Shown: piece after piece, positions 49,904 to 63,550 of the stretch | Position numbering within the stretch: position 1 is the stretch's first letter | How the letters are laid out: each line of letters begins with the position of its first letter | Program-made: the position numbers and the translations under genes | DNA from: Smittium mucronatum | Lineage: Eukaryota > Kickxellomycota > Harpellomycetes > Harpellales > Legeriomycetaceae | Direction: 5' to 3' | Length of the DNA: 64,000 nt | Assembly: GCA_001953115.1 (NCBI GenBank) | Contig: LSSL01003546.1 | Coordinates: 1-64,000 of the forward strand | Notes under the pieces: generated by a model | Databases searched by the model: none | Told to the model about the DNA's origin: nothing | The model's input: the letters and a program-made list of their open reading frames with translations, nothing else

Positions 49904-52900
49904 TATTAGGTGGTAAAGAAAACTTTTAATACATTTTATTTCTGAGTTCAAAAAATATTTTTGATTTAATAGAAAATTAACTTGACCCATAAAAATTTCA
50001 AAATTAAATCTCTATCGCCACTGTAATTTTATGGGATCTATAAAGTTTTCATAATTTTTTATTTATTAAAGACCAAACTAAAATTTCAAACCATTAAAAC
50101 CAAATTATTAATTTATATATTTTTCCCGAAAATTCTTGTAAATTTTGGCAATTATCATAAACATATTTAGATAAATTAATTTTTGCATCAATAATAGCTA
50201 ATGCTATTAAATATTTAATATTTAATAATTTTTCTATTACTATTTAATTTTAATCCTAAATTTATTAATCAATCGTCAAAAAAGTCCAAATAATTATTAT
50301 ATTCTAAATCGGATATATATAATATTACAAAAATACATATATGTTTCTTTTATTTGCATTTTAAAACCAATATCTTGTCTGAAAATTTTTTATTATCAAA
50401 TCGAATAAATATGATCTTAATATTATTTTTCTTAAATTTCATAGATTCTTAAAAAAAATTATTTTCTTGTAAAACAATTCAAATTAAACGAAATAAGACA
50501 TCTAATATCCAATTCAGTAGAATCTATGGATTATAATAGCACACAATAATTAAATATTATCACTATAAACGATTTGTCGATAAATTATAAATATATACGT
50601 ATTTTATATATTGGAGAAAGATTTTTAGAATTTTAAAAATATCTTTTTACGAAATTTTTATTAACACAGGTATTTTTTAAGTAATTTTCAATAAAAAACC
50701 CAAGATAATGATGTGATATTTCTATGTCTCATCTAAAATAAAAAGAAAATCAGTTGGAAAATATTCATATTAAATAAATTTAACCTTCTTTTCAAATTTT
50801 TTTTTAAAATAAATAAGCGATTTATTACAATTATTATACTATTAAGTTTCTATTTGTGTTATCATATCATTAAAATCAACATTTAAAAAAATAAATTTAT
50901 TTTATAAGTATAAGATAGCATAATATATTTATATTTTGTAATTTGAATTTTTTTATTTGCGTATTTACTTAGATTTTTTTACAAAAAATGCTATTTTAAC
51001 TTATTTGTGAGATTTTTGTGAATAATTCTATCTTGAAAAAGATTAATATTTACGAAGTATGTGATCATTACGTTACATTTTTTAATAAAAGAAAGTTTCA
51101 TATGTTTTCAAAATTTTCAAATAGGAGCTTAACCTGATGATTTTAATACTGTTAATCTTTCTTTTATTTTAAAGTTATTAAATTTTATTGGCTTTTTTTT
51201 GGTTAAAAATAACGGGGAAAAAAATCGAAATTTTTTTCATTTTTTAACATAAGTGAATTTTTTTTTATTTTAGCTTATTTAATTTACTTAATCCATATAC
51301 CAATGGAAAAATTAAGATTATAAATTTAATATATAAGTTTTTATGGTATTTAAATTCATGGAGATAATTATAATAAACCCCAGGATTTATTTTTAAGTAT
51401 TTTTTTGATTAATATATTAATTAAAATGAGGTAAAATTAATTTTGTGTAGAATTAAATTATAATATATTTTAATATTTTTGATTTATATTATGTATCTTA
51501 TTTAGACGAACATATCTATGAATTTTTGATTTATTGTCTTATTTTTCGATAATAATATATTTTTAACTATTAATAACAAATTATTTTATTCTATTTAAAA
51601 AAAAAATTCATTAAAAACTTGATTAAATAAAAAAAATTGTCTATTTTTATCTATAAGAACGTTTTAATTTTGTTGGAAAAATAAGTTTTAGTTTAAAAAG
51701 TTGATGTAATATTAAGATCTCTGGAATATATAGAGAAATTTTTTTCTTAAAACTAATAATATTGTTGCATATTTTTTTTTATAGCTAAATCATTATATAT
51801 AAAAAAAATTGATCAAACGAATTTTAAAAATGCTCTCTATTTAGCTTTAACTTTCGGAATCAGACTAAAATTTACCTATTTTTCCAAAAAAAAATCCGTA
51901 CCGATGAAACTTATCTATAATTGAGAGATACCACATAATTTAATCACAAAAAAATAAAAGGAACAAATCATAAGTAAAATATATTTAATTTTCTATTTAA
52001 ATATCAGCTTCATTTAATTTTATAAAATTTAATTATGAAATTATAAACTAGCCAAATATTCATATTTTCCAATATATTTATGGCTAGTGTTGTTTTTTTT
52101 TTTGTTTTTTGAGAAATATTATTGCATGTAAATTTTGCTAATAAAGGCAATTTAAATTTAAATCTTATTCATTTTTTTTTTAGAATAAATATATATATTT
52201 GGTATTAATTAAAATCAAATTGTATCGGTTTTTTTAGTTTTAATATGGAAATTTATTAGTGTTTTTTTTCTATTCACATTTTATGCTAAATTACTTGCAC
52301 CATTTTCCAAAGATTAATTTGATTATATTTAACCATTTCTGTTTAAATATGAAAAAAAAAAAATTCAAAATATCACAATTAAAATTTTGAATATCTTGTA
52401 TAAATTTTTTTTTCATAAATAATCTACAATTTTGAAAAAAAGAATAGTTAAGTAAGTTAAAATAATATTTCTAATATATATTAAATCAAATAATATTATC
52501 TAAAGTAAAAAAACCTAACTTCTGAACAGTAGTTATAAGTTTTTTTAATTATAAGTCTATGTATAATCAAATACAGAATATTTTATAAATATTTTTGTGA
52601 TATCTTAGAGGTAATTACACTTGAAATTAAAGTTAATAATAATTAAAATGAAAAATGATATAATAAGTATGTATAAATCAATTTTAATCAATTATATATT
52701 ATATTTAAAATTTAAAATTAGTGTGTTCGAAATAAAATTTAAAAAAAAATATTGCGTGTTAAGTTGTATTTAAATCTAAATCCATCTATTCCAAATTTAA
52801 TTTAAGCAAATTTAATTTCGTACATAAAATTAAAAAATCTTATTTATATTACATATAAGCAATGAATATAATTTAGATGATAAAAAATTAGTTTTTTATT

Positions 52901-55018
52901 AATTTCAACATTATAAACCAAAATTGGTATACAATTAAAATTATACATGTTTTTTTGAAGTCACCTGTGACTGTAGAATTTCATTAATAATAGAAAAATT
53001 TTCAATCATTTGACCATGAAAATTTGTGTAAATATATCTCAAATCATCTTATAAAGAATTTAAATATTTAATAATTAATAACAACAGTCTTGAATTTAGG
53101 TAATTAATGTGTTTTAACAATTTATTATCAACCTAATCTAAGGATAAATTGTGAAATTAAGTCTTTAATAAAACTTTCTTCTGCACTATGACTAATACCA
53201 GCTGAGAGAATCTATTATTTAAATTATATTTAGCCTTTAAAATTTTGAAAAAATCCGACTTGTATTCAAAGGAAAATGCACAATGTGTAAATTAATCAAA
53301 TAACTTTTTATTTTATAAAATAATTCTTAACTCTGTTTCCTATAATTCACAATATTTTCTCTGATTAAAGCATTGATTTCAGATATTATTTGATAAGTTT
53401 TACATTTTTTAACGGTTTATATATATATCAATAATCCTCAATATTCGTTTTATAGATCTCAATCCAATAAAAAATCATTTTTATGTGGAAATTATCACAT
53501 ATAACACCAATTTTTTTAAAAACTTGAAAAAATTTTATAGAAAATTATTTTTGAAATAACTTTTATATGATTGTTTAGTATAAATCCAAAAAATAATTTA
53601 CCGGAAATTTTCTTATATAGGAACTTCTTCACTAAAAATATAATCTTACTTTTGCTAATTTGAATACATAGTTCATTACAGGGAGACTTTTTTATTAAAT
53701 TTATCAGTACGGGAATTTTTATTAACTCATAAACGGGTTTAATAGTTTAGAAAAAGTCTAGTATAATATTTTTTATATAAAAAACTTATTTATATTATTA
53801 CAAATCGTTAATCAGAATTGAATAAGAAAAATATCAGGATTTCTGACTTTTTTTATTGAATAAATGGTCAAAATCAATCGGTTTTCATTAAATCTTGAAG
53901 ATTTCTTGTTAATTACAATTATAATGAGATAATTTTTTAAATATATAGGAGATTCATTAATAATATTTTAATTCTAGAAAAAACCAAAAGAAAAACTAAT
54001 AAAAGAAAAAAATTATTAATAAATTTTATCCCACTCCCATCTGTTGCTTTAGCTGCTCTATAAAAACTAGGAATTGTTTCAAGCTTCTGCATGAATCTCA
54101 GTTATTTTATTATTCCAGAAATTTTTTTCAAAATAAATATAAACCAAACTTGTAAGCTTAAATAATATAAGCATAAATATTTACATAACCCCTTTATAAT
54201 TGATTTTCGAATCGATATTGATTTTTTTTCGACCATCTGGAATCTTTGGCTGATCATTTATATGAGTTTTTTCAAAAAAAATGGTGTTTAGGTATGACTA
54301 AATTTTTTCTATTTGGGCATCTAAATATTAATTTGAAATTTAAATATTTTTTTCGATTTCACAGATGATATTGATAATTGGGTATTTTCTAATTATATCG
54401 AAATTATAATTAAAAAAATAAAAAACGAAATTTTATAAAATTTTGCTGATATTATTTCTGTAAAATAACAATTTTGATTTTTTTTTGTTTGTTTTACTCT
54501 ATATATCTTTAAAAATTTATTTATTTATCCAATTTAAAGTATTAAAAAAAATAAGCAATTTCTAAAAAAATTTTGCATTTCTTATTTCATTGAATACTCT
54601 GCAATCTTTCACCATAGCTATCATTTTTTAATATCCAATAGATCATGTAAGATTTTAAAAAACATAATTTTAATAGCATGAGTCATATTAAAATGTAATT
54701 ATATATTTTATCTTTATCTATTTATTAATTTACAATTTTTTGCAATTAAATTAATTATTTCGGTTGAAATTATACAGAATTATCAATATGACTGAGAGCT
54801 ATGTTTTAAAATTGATTTAGTGAATTAAAAATCATTTTTTTCGATTAGAGATCTTTATTTGAGTGTGATTAAATGTAATAATCAATGTTAAATCTTTCCT
54901 AACTCTTCTATTTACCATCAGTCTGATTATGTGATCTGGAGGACCATAATAAAATATGGGACTGTGATTATAAGTGTATTCAAGATACTAGAGATAAAAT
55001 AATAGATTTATCTTACTA
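49904..55018. other. AT-rich desert, no supported feature
   Basis: Extremely AT-rich throughout. I see no open frame with protein-like composition, no inverted-repeat pair and no RNA gene. Confidence 0.5.
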
Positions 55019-57157
55019 TATGTTTTCACTATTAAATTGAGAAAATTTAAGGCCGAATTAGTGATAAGTAAATTTCTATTAGACACTGTGCGTATAAATT
55101 CAAAAAAAATGAAAATAAATTTGAAAAATGTACCATAAATTACGAATTAGTAATTGGTATTTGGAAATAAATGTGATCAAATTCGGAAAATGTGAATTTA
55201 AATTTGGAAAAAAGTATAACCTAATTAAGAAAAAGTAAAAATGAATTGTTAATGTAAAAAATGGAATTTTTAAGACCTCACTTGCATGTCTCTCAATTCA
55301 ATAGCGATAGTAAAAAATATATTCATGTGCCCACTAAACTTTCTGCGTAGATCTGGTGTTACTACTGTTATATATTCTAATATTATTGATTCTATTACCC
55401 TTGTAGCTCATTCTACCTGCGTACATTAAATTTGCGTCGGCTTCGTGAAGTAACTATGTTTTTTCAAACCTTTTTTTTTATTTCCGATTTAATAACGCTC
55501 CAAGCGTTTTCAATTGGGCTCAACACCGCGAATAAGGACCCAAATAGAGAAGTTCTATTCCAGCATAAAGATCTATAACTTCATTAGTCCTCTTGTGGCA
55601 CGGCGCGTTACCTGATATTATAACAATACTTGATTGTGAAATTCCAATTAGTAATGCTTTCTTAATTAGTTCGTCCACCCATTCATATCAGTCCCTACTT
55701 TTATAGACATTTTTTTTTTGTTTTGAAGTTCAAAATTTCTGATGATGAAAGACCTTAAAACATGTTTACATTCGGTCCCTTTGGTTTTGGGAGTTTAACA
55801 ACAGCTCATTGATCCTTTTTAGACCCACCCCTAGTACTTATAATAAATAGATAAATATTACTTTCATCAATAAAAACAAAAAACTTTCCTGTGATTGAAT
55901 ATCCGAAAAATTAAGTAACTAATTTTTGCTCCTTTCCTTATTCTATATTATTTTTATTTGCATTGGAACAACGTGAATTGATTTAGTAGTGAATATTTTA
56001 AAATCCAAACTTCTACTTATGGTTTTCTGGGAAACCCTCAAATCATATCGCACAAATATAAAATCAGCCAATTCTTTTATATTATATAGTGGATTATCTT
56101 CAAGCAATTCTATTATGTAATCGACATATATTTCCTCTATTTTTTTATACCCTAATCAATTACCCCCTTTTTTTTGTATGAATTCTATTTGAATATACCA
56201 AACCGTATGCAGTTGATTGCTGAACCTAGTTAAACCTCAGTAGGTTATAAAAATCTTCACCATTATTGACGGATTGGATAATGGCAGCTCTAACCGAAGG
56301 GTGATATCTTTTATATTTACCCCTTGTTAAGCCACTGTCAGTAGAATTTTGAATAATTGTATTGGCTTAATTGATATTTTCTAATGATAAAACTTTTACA
56401 CGAAATTTATTTTATGGATTTTATTAGAGGTTTAAAGACATTTTTGCTGAATATAAATAATTAACAATCATATAATATACCAATTCAAAACCCCCTAAAA
56501 TAATTAATAAAAATTGCTCTAAAGTAGCTTTAAACTCTAGAAACAATCCATAATATATTATTAAGTGCTTATTTAATCTTTATAGATTGAAATAAAAACA
56601 AATTTACTTTTTCCTATTATTTTTTTTTCGATCAGTGCTGTAAAAATTAGAACCAAACTCTAATTTATAATAGACCGAACATTCTACAGAAGCTATTAGC
56701 TTTAAACATTCTCTATTTGATAGAAATTTCTGTATTTTATATATTAAGCAATATATACAAAATCTAAATTCATATTATGAATTCCAGAGCAATTGCTTTA
56801 ATATCCTTTACATATAATACAGAAAACCTTGCTTTATAATTCGATAAACTTTTTTTTGATAGTTTTTTAGGACAAATTAAATATCTGTGTGTATATTTTT
56901 AATTTAATGAAAAAAGGTTAATATTCCAAATTTGAATCTACTTTTTCCTAAAATTGATTTAACTTATCCTGGAATTAATTGAACTTTTTTTCAATTGATT
57001 TTCACTTTTTTTGAATTTAAATGCACTGTGTCCAATTTAAATGTACTTTTTTTGTAATCGAAATTGCTTTTTTTGAATTGATTTTCACTATGCTCAATTG
57101 GATCATACTTTTTCAGAATTAATTTTCACTTTTTCCGAATTTGGTAGTGAAAAGGTG
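55019..57157. mobile_element. Tc1/IS630-like transposon, CACCTTTTC ends
   Basis: The right end on the minus strand is TA then CACCTTTTCACTACCAAATT; the left end is TA then TATGTTTTCACTATTAAATT. The right arm (about 56940-57157) divides into around ten units of 20-22 bp, such as GTGAAAATTAATTCTGAAAA, GTGAAAATCAATTCAAAAAA and GTGCATTTAAATTCAAAAAA. The left arm (55019-55270) is a diverged equivalent. Between them lies a decayed transposase on the minus strand. The element is about 2.1 kb, close to the nested one at 16742-18640, and is flanked by TA on both sides. Confidence 0.8.
55285..56365 (-). pseudogene. decayed Tc1/IS630-like DDE transposase
   Basis: Minus-strand translation across stops and frame changes gives an N-terminal DNA-binding part (LTRGKYKRYHPSVRAAIIQS, then a helix-turn-helix-like IKELADFIFVRYDLRVSQKT). 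The first catalytic block is FIDESNIYLF with KLPKPKGPNVNM after it. The second is IVIISGNAPCHK, where Gly replaces the expected Asp. After a one-base shift the third is LSPIENAWSVI, with the Glu kept. A C-terminal stretch (FSGHMNIFFTIAIELRDM) follows. The gene is broken by several stops and at least one frameshift, so it is inactive. It is clearly the same family as the copy at 17340-18422 (shared LYLGPYS, NAWSVI and IDESN). Confidence 0.85.
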
Positions 57158-60100
57158 TAATAATTTGAATTTTTTTTCGGAAATATATAATTTCGGCTGA
57201 ATTTTATTCATTAACGATTAGTCAATAATCTATAGATTTATATATTGAAACTGGATATTTTTCATGATTAATTTTTTAAAACCAATTTAAATAAATAAAT
57301 AAAATTCTAGCCGGTCATCTTTCCGCACCGCTTTTCAAAAAAGAAAAATGTACTGACATCAAAAGTTAAAAGTGAAAAATTTGTCCGTGATGATTTTTTT
57401 AAAAAGAAAGAAATGATTTTAGTAGATTCAGAAAATAAAAAATGATTTAATTATTAGATTTTTCGGATTCTATCTTGATTTCAATATATCCCTGTACTTA
57501 AAATTTCAAATTTTATATATAAAATAGCAGGAAATATAAATATCCATGCTTTTAATACGCTTTATTTTAAAAAAAATTAATTAATTTCATATAAAAATCA
57601 AAAAATTACAAACTAAATGCTTTTTTAAACTAAATACAGTATTAATAAATTTAAAAAATTATATTATTCAGAGGAAAACCCTCGATAAGATCTATAAAAT
57701 CATATATAAAAAAACTACACAACAATTTTCGCTTAAATAGTTCAGATTTTTTTTTATTTAAAATTATTTTATTGTGACAAAAAGTGAAAATAACATATTT
57801 TGATTATATTTTGAGATGATTTATATATTAAAGCTAAATATATATTGATGTGTTTTTAGAATTCATCTAAAAAATCCATACAGTTTAAACTATCTGGTTT
57901 AACTATAAAATACCTTTTTAATATAATTTTTAATAAATTTTTTGTTAAAATAAAAAAATTATTTTATTAGTTATTGATTCTATAGTTAATCTAAGCGAAA
58001 AAATTTGTTTTCAAATCTTAAGTTGCTGTAATATTTAAGTACCTATATAAAATTTAAAGATAATTTGTAAGATTTTCGAATTTCTGAATCACGAAAATTA
58101 AAATTTCAATTACTAATGAAAATTGATGACTCCACTACTTTTTCCGAAAATTACACTATTAAATAGTCTAAAATTTAAAAATTTCTCATTTTATACTAAT
58201 TATAATTATTAATTAGCTAAAATTTAATAATCATTATTGACATTTTTATCCTATTTTCAGAAAAAAATATTTTGGTATGAGTAGTTTTGCTTGACTTTGT
58301 CAAAAAAATATATATAATATATTTTTAAGTGAGATTTTTTTTTTATTTAATTTCTAAACCAAATCATAAAATAAAATCTTCCTTAAAATTTAAAACGGAT
58401 AAATAATCAATAAATGTATAATAAGTCTCAGCTTTTTTCAAATATATTCCAACCTTCAACAGATAAAAATAATACTTATTGGGGATATTTTATGTAACAT
58501 TAAATACTATAATTCTCCCAAAATTAAGAAAAACATATGTTATTAATTTTAAAATTAATTTTTTAAAATAATAATAATATGTATATATAATAGAATTTCA
58601 TGTTAAAAAGTTACATTTTTTCATTTCCTTCTATTATAAATACTCGAATTTTATAAATAAACCTATTCATATGGCTTTTGGGTAAATTGCAAATCTTTTA
58701 AACTATCATGAATTATATTCCCCTCATTTTATTCCTCCTAGTTTTATTTATTTATTTAAAAACGAAAAAATTCTTTTACATTAAATATAGAAAAAAAATG
58801 ATTTTTCTTACTCGTAAAAAATTTTTTGTTTTAAATTAAATCAAACTTGTCAAAAAAAATTAAGGAAAAACTTTTATATCCAGTAATTTTTTGTCGTAAA
58901 ATTCAAAATATTGAAAAAAAATTAGTATCTGCCTTTTTAATAAACTTTTATTTTCAATATACATATTTAACTTGATTTTTAATTTTTTTTGTAAGTAAAA
59001 TGCTCAAATATTATCTTTATAATATTATGCTTAAAGATTAAAAATACACTGTGGTAAAAAATTAGAATCTATATACATTAAGGGTCTCAATGCGTAAATA
59101 TTTACAAAAACTGTAGATAAAACATTTAACTTTACACTCATATTTTATTTTTTGTAAGAAAAAAAATGTTTTGATGTAAAAATCTCATTAAAACACCAAA
59201 TTATTTTTAATTTGGACTAAATTGTGTTTTATAAAAAAAAAAATGCTGGTTACATTAAATTTTTATAAATTCATCAGATTTTTTAGCCTAATAATTTTTC
59301 TAAAATTTCCAAATCTGAGTTTATTATTTTACAAATTTATTTTGGGTTCAGTTAATAATAATATATATTAAATATTAGTTTTTTGGCTTATTATTCTTAT
59401 TTTTTAGTGTTTTGGTGGTATTTGGAGAAAAAAATGAATTTAAATTAAACTATTTAAAAATGAAAAATGATAGGTAATAACATAATATCATTGGGGCACC
59501 AATATAATATAGGGTTTTAAAATCAAAACTATTATATCTAAGTATGAAAATTATGAAAAAAAGTACAGTTTAAAGTAGAAAATTTAAATCATTTTTAATC
59601 GATAATAAAAATCGAGATTGCTATCGTTTAGGTTAAAATTGTATCATAATTACCTTTCAACCATATTTAAATTATGAATATATAAATTTAAACAATATAA
59701 ATAAAAATTACTCAGATCTATGTTATTTATTTCTTCATCCTATTATTTGTGTCAGCTGAATGCTTTTATATTTTTTTTCTTAAATTAAATTATTTTTATT
59801 TTTCTAAAATAAAATAAAACTTCGAGTCCATGACAAAGACAAAAGAGTTATACAAAACAGGTATGCTAAATTTCTAAAATTAAATTGAATTATAAAAAAA
59901 TAATAGATTATCTTTCCTTTTTTTAATTTATAAAAGTTTATTTTGTATTTTTATTTTTAAATTAAAAATATTATTATAAAGATATTTTGAGAAAATAAAG
60001 CTAAGTGAAAAAAAATCCGAAAACTCTAAATCTAACGCATAATAAGTAAATTTTTTTTAGAGGGTAAACAATAAGAAAAAATACTAGAATCTATTATCTT

Positions 60101-60485
60101 TGAAAATAAGGTTAAGCGTGCGATGTAATGAAAAAATAAAAATCGAAAATTTGTCTCGATTTATATTAAATTTATGTTTTTTATATGTTTTTTATTTAAA
60201 AGAAATCCTTAATAAAGTTTATATTTAATTTAAATTTTATCATGGAGAATATTCTTCTATAGATTAAAAATATTATTTTATTTATTGAATTCAACATTAT
60301 TATAAAATCTATTCACTTTGGTTTTTAATCTATGTATTTCAAATTTATTCAATAACTGGAGCGTGTTCCGACTTTACAAATTTTTTATAAAAAATATTTG
60401 AACATATTTTGTTCTTGTTTTTATTTTTATTTATTTTTTATTATTATATTTTGTTTTATTAGACCACATTTTTTACTTTTATAAG
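57158..60485. other. AT-rich desert, no supported feature
   Basis: A/T-dominated sequence without protein-like frames, RNA genes or clear repeat pairs. Confidence 0.5.
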
Positions 60486-60810
60486 TTATCTAATGTCGGA
60501 AGCGGAATTCATATACCAGTTAGACTGGTACAAGTCTTCACTCCTAAATTGTTGCGATGTAGCCAAAGGTAGGCAACGCCTAATATAATATTACTAGTAC
60601 ATTCTTCGCCCTCACCCAGCAGAGACTTTAGGGAAGGTATTTCTCCCTTAATCCGCCTATCCACACTTCACCAATTGCTCCCTGTACTGACAACACTAAG
60701 TGTTTGTACAGCCCCCGCGGTAGGAATAATAGGTGAGAGCCTTACCGGGGGTTGGGATCAGAATTTAGTTAAAGTCCCAGTAAAGAAGATACAAGTTCTT
60801 CCATAACCGG

Positions 60811-61077
60811 TTATCCCGCCAAGTTTACTGATGGTTCTAAGTCTCCGTTTAGTTTGAGGCCTGAAATAGAGATCGAAGCCGAAGCTTCAATATCTCTATC
60901 TTCCACTACCTCTCGCCAAGCGTCAACCTCCGGGGCAAATCCATAAGAATAACCACCAGACTCGACCAACTCATGATCGCGTTTAATCATGCCCATAGCA
61001 CTATTCAAGCTAATGCCTCTTCTACTAAATAAACGAGCATACAGGTAATGATCCTAGCCCACGAAAGAATAATATTA
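60811..61077 (-). CDS. open frame of 88 codons in the G+C-rich island
   Basis: Open from just after a TAG to a TAA at 60811; the first ATG is at about 60996, leaving about 61 residues. From that ATG it reads MGMIKRDHELVESGGYSYGF, then APEVDAWREVVEDRDIEA, a Ser/Ile repeat and LEPSVNLAG. It is acidic and hydrophilic and not a known family to me. Its coding strand overlaps a strong hairpin at 60866-60899. Acceptor-like TAG sites precede the ATG, so it could be an exon. Confidence 0.35.
60866..60899. repeat. strong interrupted hairpin
   Basis: ATAGAGAT (60866-60873) pairs with ATCTCTAT (60892-60899), and GAAGC (60875-60879) with GCTTC (60884-60888), leaving a CGAA tetraloop and a small internal bulge. 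It encodes the EASAS part of the minus-strand frame. Confidence 0.6.
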
Positions 61078-61256
61078 ACTACGACGACTACCAACACGAA
61101 TGATATAAAATTTATTATATTTAAAAAGAATCAATAAAACTACTCTATATTAGACTACGAGTATAATTAAAATAACTACTACCAGTCTGAAGCATGCTAA
61201 GACTTCTAGACTACAAACAGGGCGTAGCTTAACCTAGGAGATCAACGCGTCCTACC

Positions 61257-63273
61257 ACTTTACTAAATACATTTTACTATAAAGAAATAAATCGCATAAA
61301 ATTGAATTGTTTATCTTTTTGTTCTATTCTGATTTAAAGCGATTGAAAACAACTCCCATAAAAAAATTAATTTATTAAGCTTATATAAATATAATACTTT
61401 ATCACGAGCATAAAACTTATAATAAATTCATTTTCAAGTTTTTAAAAGTACTATAGCTATATTCTAATTAAATTTATTATTTTTAGATATTTTATTTATA
61501 ATTTTAAAAGTTAAAACATTTATACAATAAAAATTCCATTCATAATAAGTATCTGATATCAAAATTTAAAAAAACAGATTTACAGGCTTCCTTTAACTAA
61601 AAATATTTTCAGAAATTACTAATTTTATCAGCCAAAAAAAAAATTGGATTTTATACACCGTATCCAGTTTTATTTCTAAATTTTTATAACTTTCTAATAT
61701 ATTGAATCATAATATATATATTTATTTATTGATCCATATTTTAATTTTTTTTCAAATATCAAAAATTTATTTCCTATTCAAGACTTATTAATATTATCAT
61801 ATATATATTTAAATGCAATAGATTCTTTTTTGAATCCTTCGGAATCTATTTCTTTCAAAATAACGTTTTTTTTCTTTATTTTATAGTATATTTTTTTAAT
61901 CAACAAATAAAAATTATTTTTGGTTCCTTATTTTTATTTATTTATTGTGCATGGATATTTTGGATAAAAATTTTCATTTATTTCGTTTTCAAAAAATTAA
62001 ATTAAACAATATTATAAATGTATAAACTTTTTTCTTTATATAAACAAATTTAAATCGATTTTCCTCCAATTTTTAATATATTGTTTATTTATTTTCTAAA
62101 ATTCCTTTTTGACACCAATCACAATGAATTAATTATATTTAGAAGAAATAATAATAATTGAACTAGCTAAAATATTATCATAACTTCATCACAATTTTTT
62201 ATTATTCGTCAATAATTTTAGTATTAAATACTGATTCGAATAAAGAGCCTACTAAAAAACCCAAAAACGTTAATAAAACTATGTAAAAGATTTCTTAGAC
62301 AAAAGGATTTTCAATTGGCTTCAATATATTTATGGGCTATTAACATAGTTTCCTATCCAGGTAAAAATAGTTTATTTGAATGAAACACAATAAAAATTAA
62401 AAAAGATAAATATAAAAGTAATTTTTTTTACTTTTTAATAAAAATCTTCTTTATCCCAGTCATTTATCTTGATTGAAAATATGGAACTGATTTTTTATTT
62501 TAATAATTTATTTATTTATCTCAGTCCTCGAAAAAAATTTAAGCCTCGTATTAAAATACTTTATTATTTTTTTTTTTGAAAATTTCTCATCCCCTAAACA
62601 TTTCTTTATGCAAAAAAAAAAAAGAAAAATAGTTTAAAACTTATATTTATTAATTTATTATTTAAATTAGAATCACCAAACTTGTCTATAAATTCGATTT
62701 TAAAAAAAGATCATTAAGTTCAACTCAATTTTAAAAAAATTCAAGAAGTTTACTTCTTGGATTATCTGAAAATTAACTTTTTTGATTTATTTTATATATA
62801 ATATTAAATCTTTTTTTTTGTGACTTTCATATTTGTATTTTTTACTTGATATTTTATTATTATAATAAATTTAGAAATATTTATCTAATTTAAATTTATA
62901 AATTTTAATAATTACCATAAAATAATCCATATGGTATTTATTTATTTTATTTTTACAAATAACACCTTTTTGAAATTTATTTTATTATTTTTCAAAGATT
63001 TTTGATTATTATTAACCTTTTTGGAAATATTTGTTTTTTTTTGTATGAAATTACATGATTATATATAAAATCGGGTTTAGTTAAAAGAAAATTTTAAATT
63101 TCACTTCAAAATTATTAATTATAATTATAGATTTAAATAAAACACCGATAAAATATGACAATAATAACTTGAAAGATATTTTTCATATAATTATATATAT
63201 AAAAAAATCTAAACTCCAAACAAAATATATAAATGCAAAAGTGTTTGAGGACTGAAAAAAAAAATTAGAAATA
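61257..63273. other. AT-rich region, no supported feature
   Basis: Back to A/T-dominated sequence directly after the G+C-rich island. No protein-like frame or RNA gene seen. Confidence 0.45.
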
Positions 63274-63550
63274 ATGGCTATGAAAAACTTTAGCGAAATA
63301 ACTCGGTAAGAAAATCAAAGCTAATTATTATTACACAAAAAGCTTTAAAATTAAAAATTTGGACCAATCAGAAAAAATTGATGCCAAAAAATTACAAGGA
63401 ATAAGTTATAAAGAGATTTTGAAAAATCAAAATTTTAAAAAGATTAGGAATTATTTAGGGGTAATACAAAGAGATAATTCTTTAATATCAAAAAATTTCG
63501 ATAAAAATGAAAAAATTTTGATGAATAAAACAATTAGAAAAATTCATTAA
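63274..63550 (+). pseudogene. lysine-rich ORF with HTH-like region, possible frameshift
   Basis: ATG at 63274 reads MAMKNFSEITR and stops; one base out of frame, 63302-63550 is open for 82 codons to a TAA. That frame is hydrophilic and Lys/Asn-rich: LGKKIKANYYYTKSFKIKNL, then IDAKKLQGISYKEILKNQNF KKIRNYL, which has the rhythm of a helix-turn-helix (GxSYxEI) as at the N-terminus of Tc/pogo-type transposases. Either a one-base frameshift or a donor at GTAAGA (63306) separates the start from the rest. No catalytic domain follows in the remaining 450 bp. Confidence 0.35.

Larger units (their letters stand above)
60486..61256 (-). pseudogene. G+C-rich island with broken coding sequence
   Basis: Composition jumps abruptly from under 20% to roughly 45% G+C at about 60490 and falls back at about 61256, with an AT-rich gap at 61085-61175. 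On the minus strand three protein-like frames follow one another: an open frame at 60811-61077, then VMEELVSSLLGL and GLYKHLVLSVQGAIGEVWIG in a second frame, and SLLGEGEECTSNIILGVAYL in a third. It is probably one coding sequence broken by frameshifts. Several hairpins are present (TACCAG/CTGGTA at about 60521-60537; CCCCGCGGTA/TACCGGGGG at 60713-60753). A retroelement Gag or LTR origin is possible: TGGTAGGACGCG on the minus strand near 61256 resembles a primer-binding site. No diagnostic motif proves it. Confidence 0.35.

Noticed and set aside
61213..61256. tRNA-like or primer-binding-site-like sequence at the edge of the G+C-rich island
   Set aside because: No cloverleaf, and no LTR boundary (TG...CA) next to it; kept only as a remark in the island entry.
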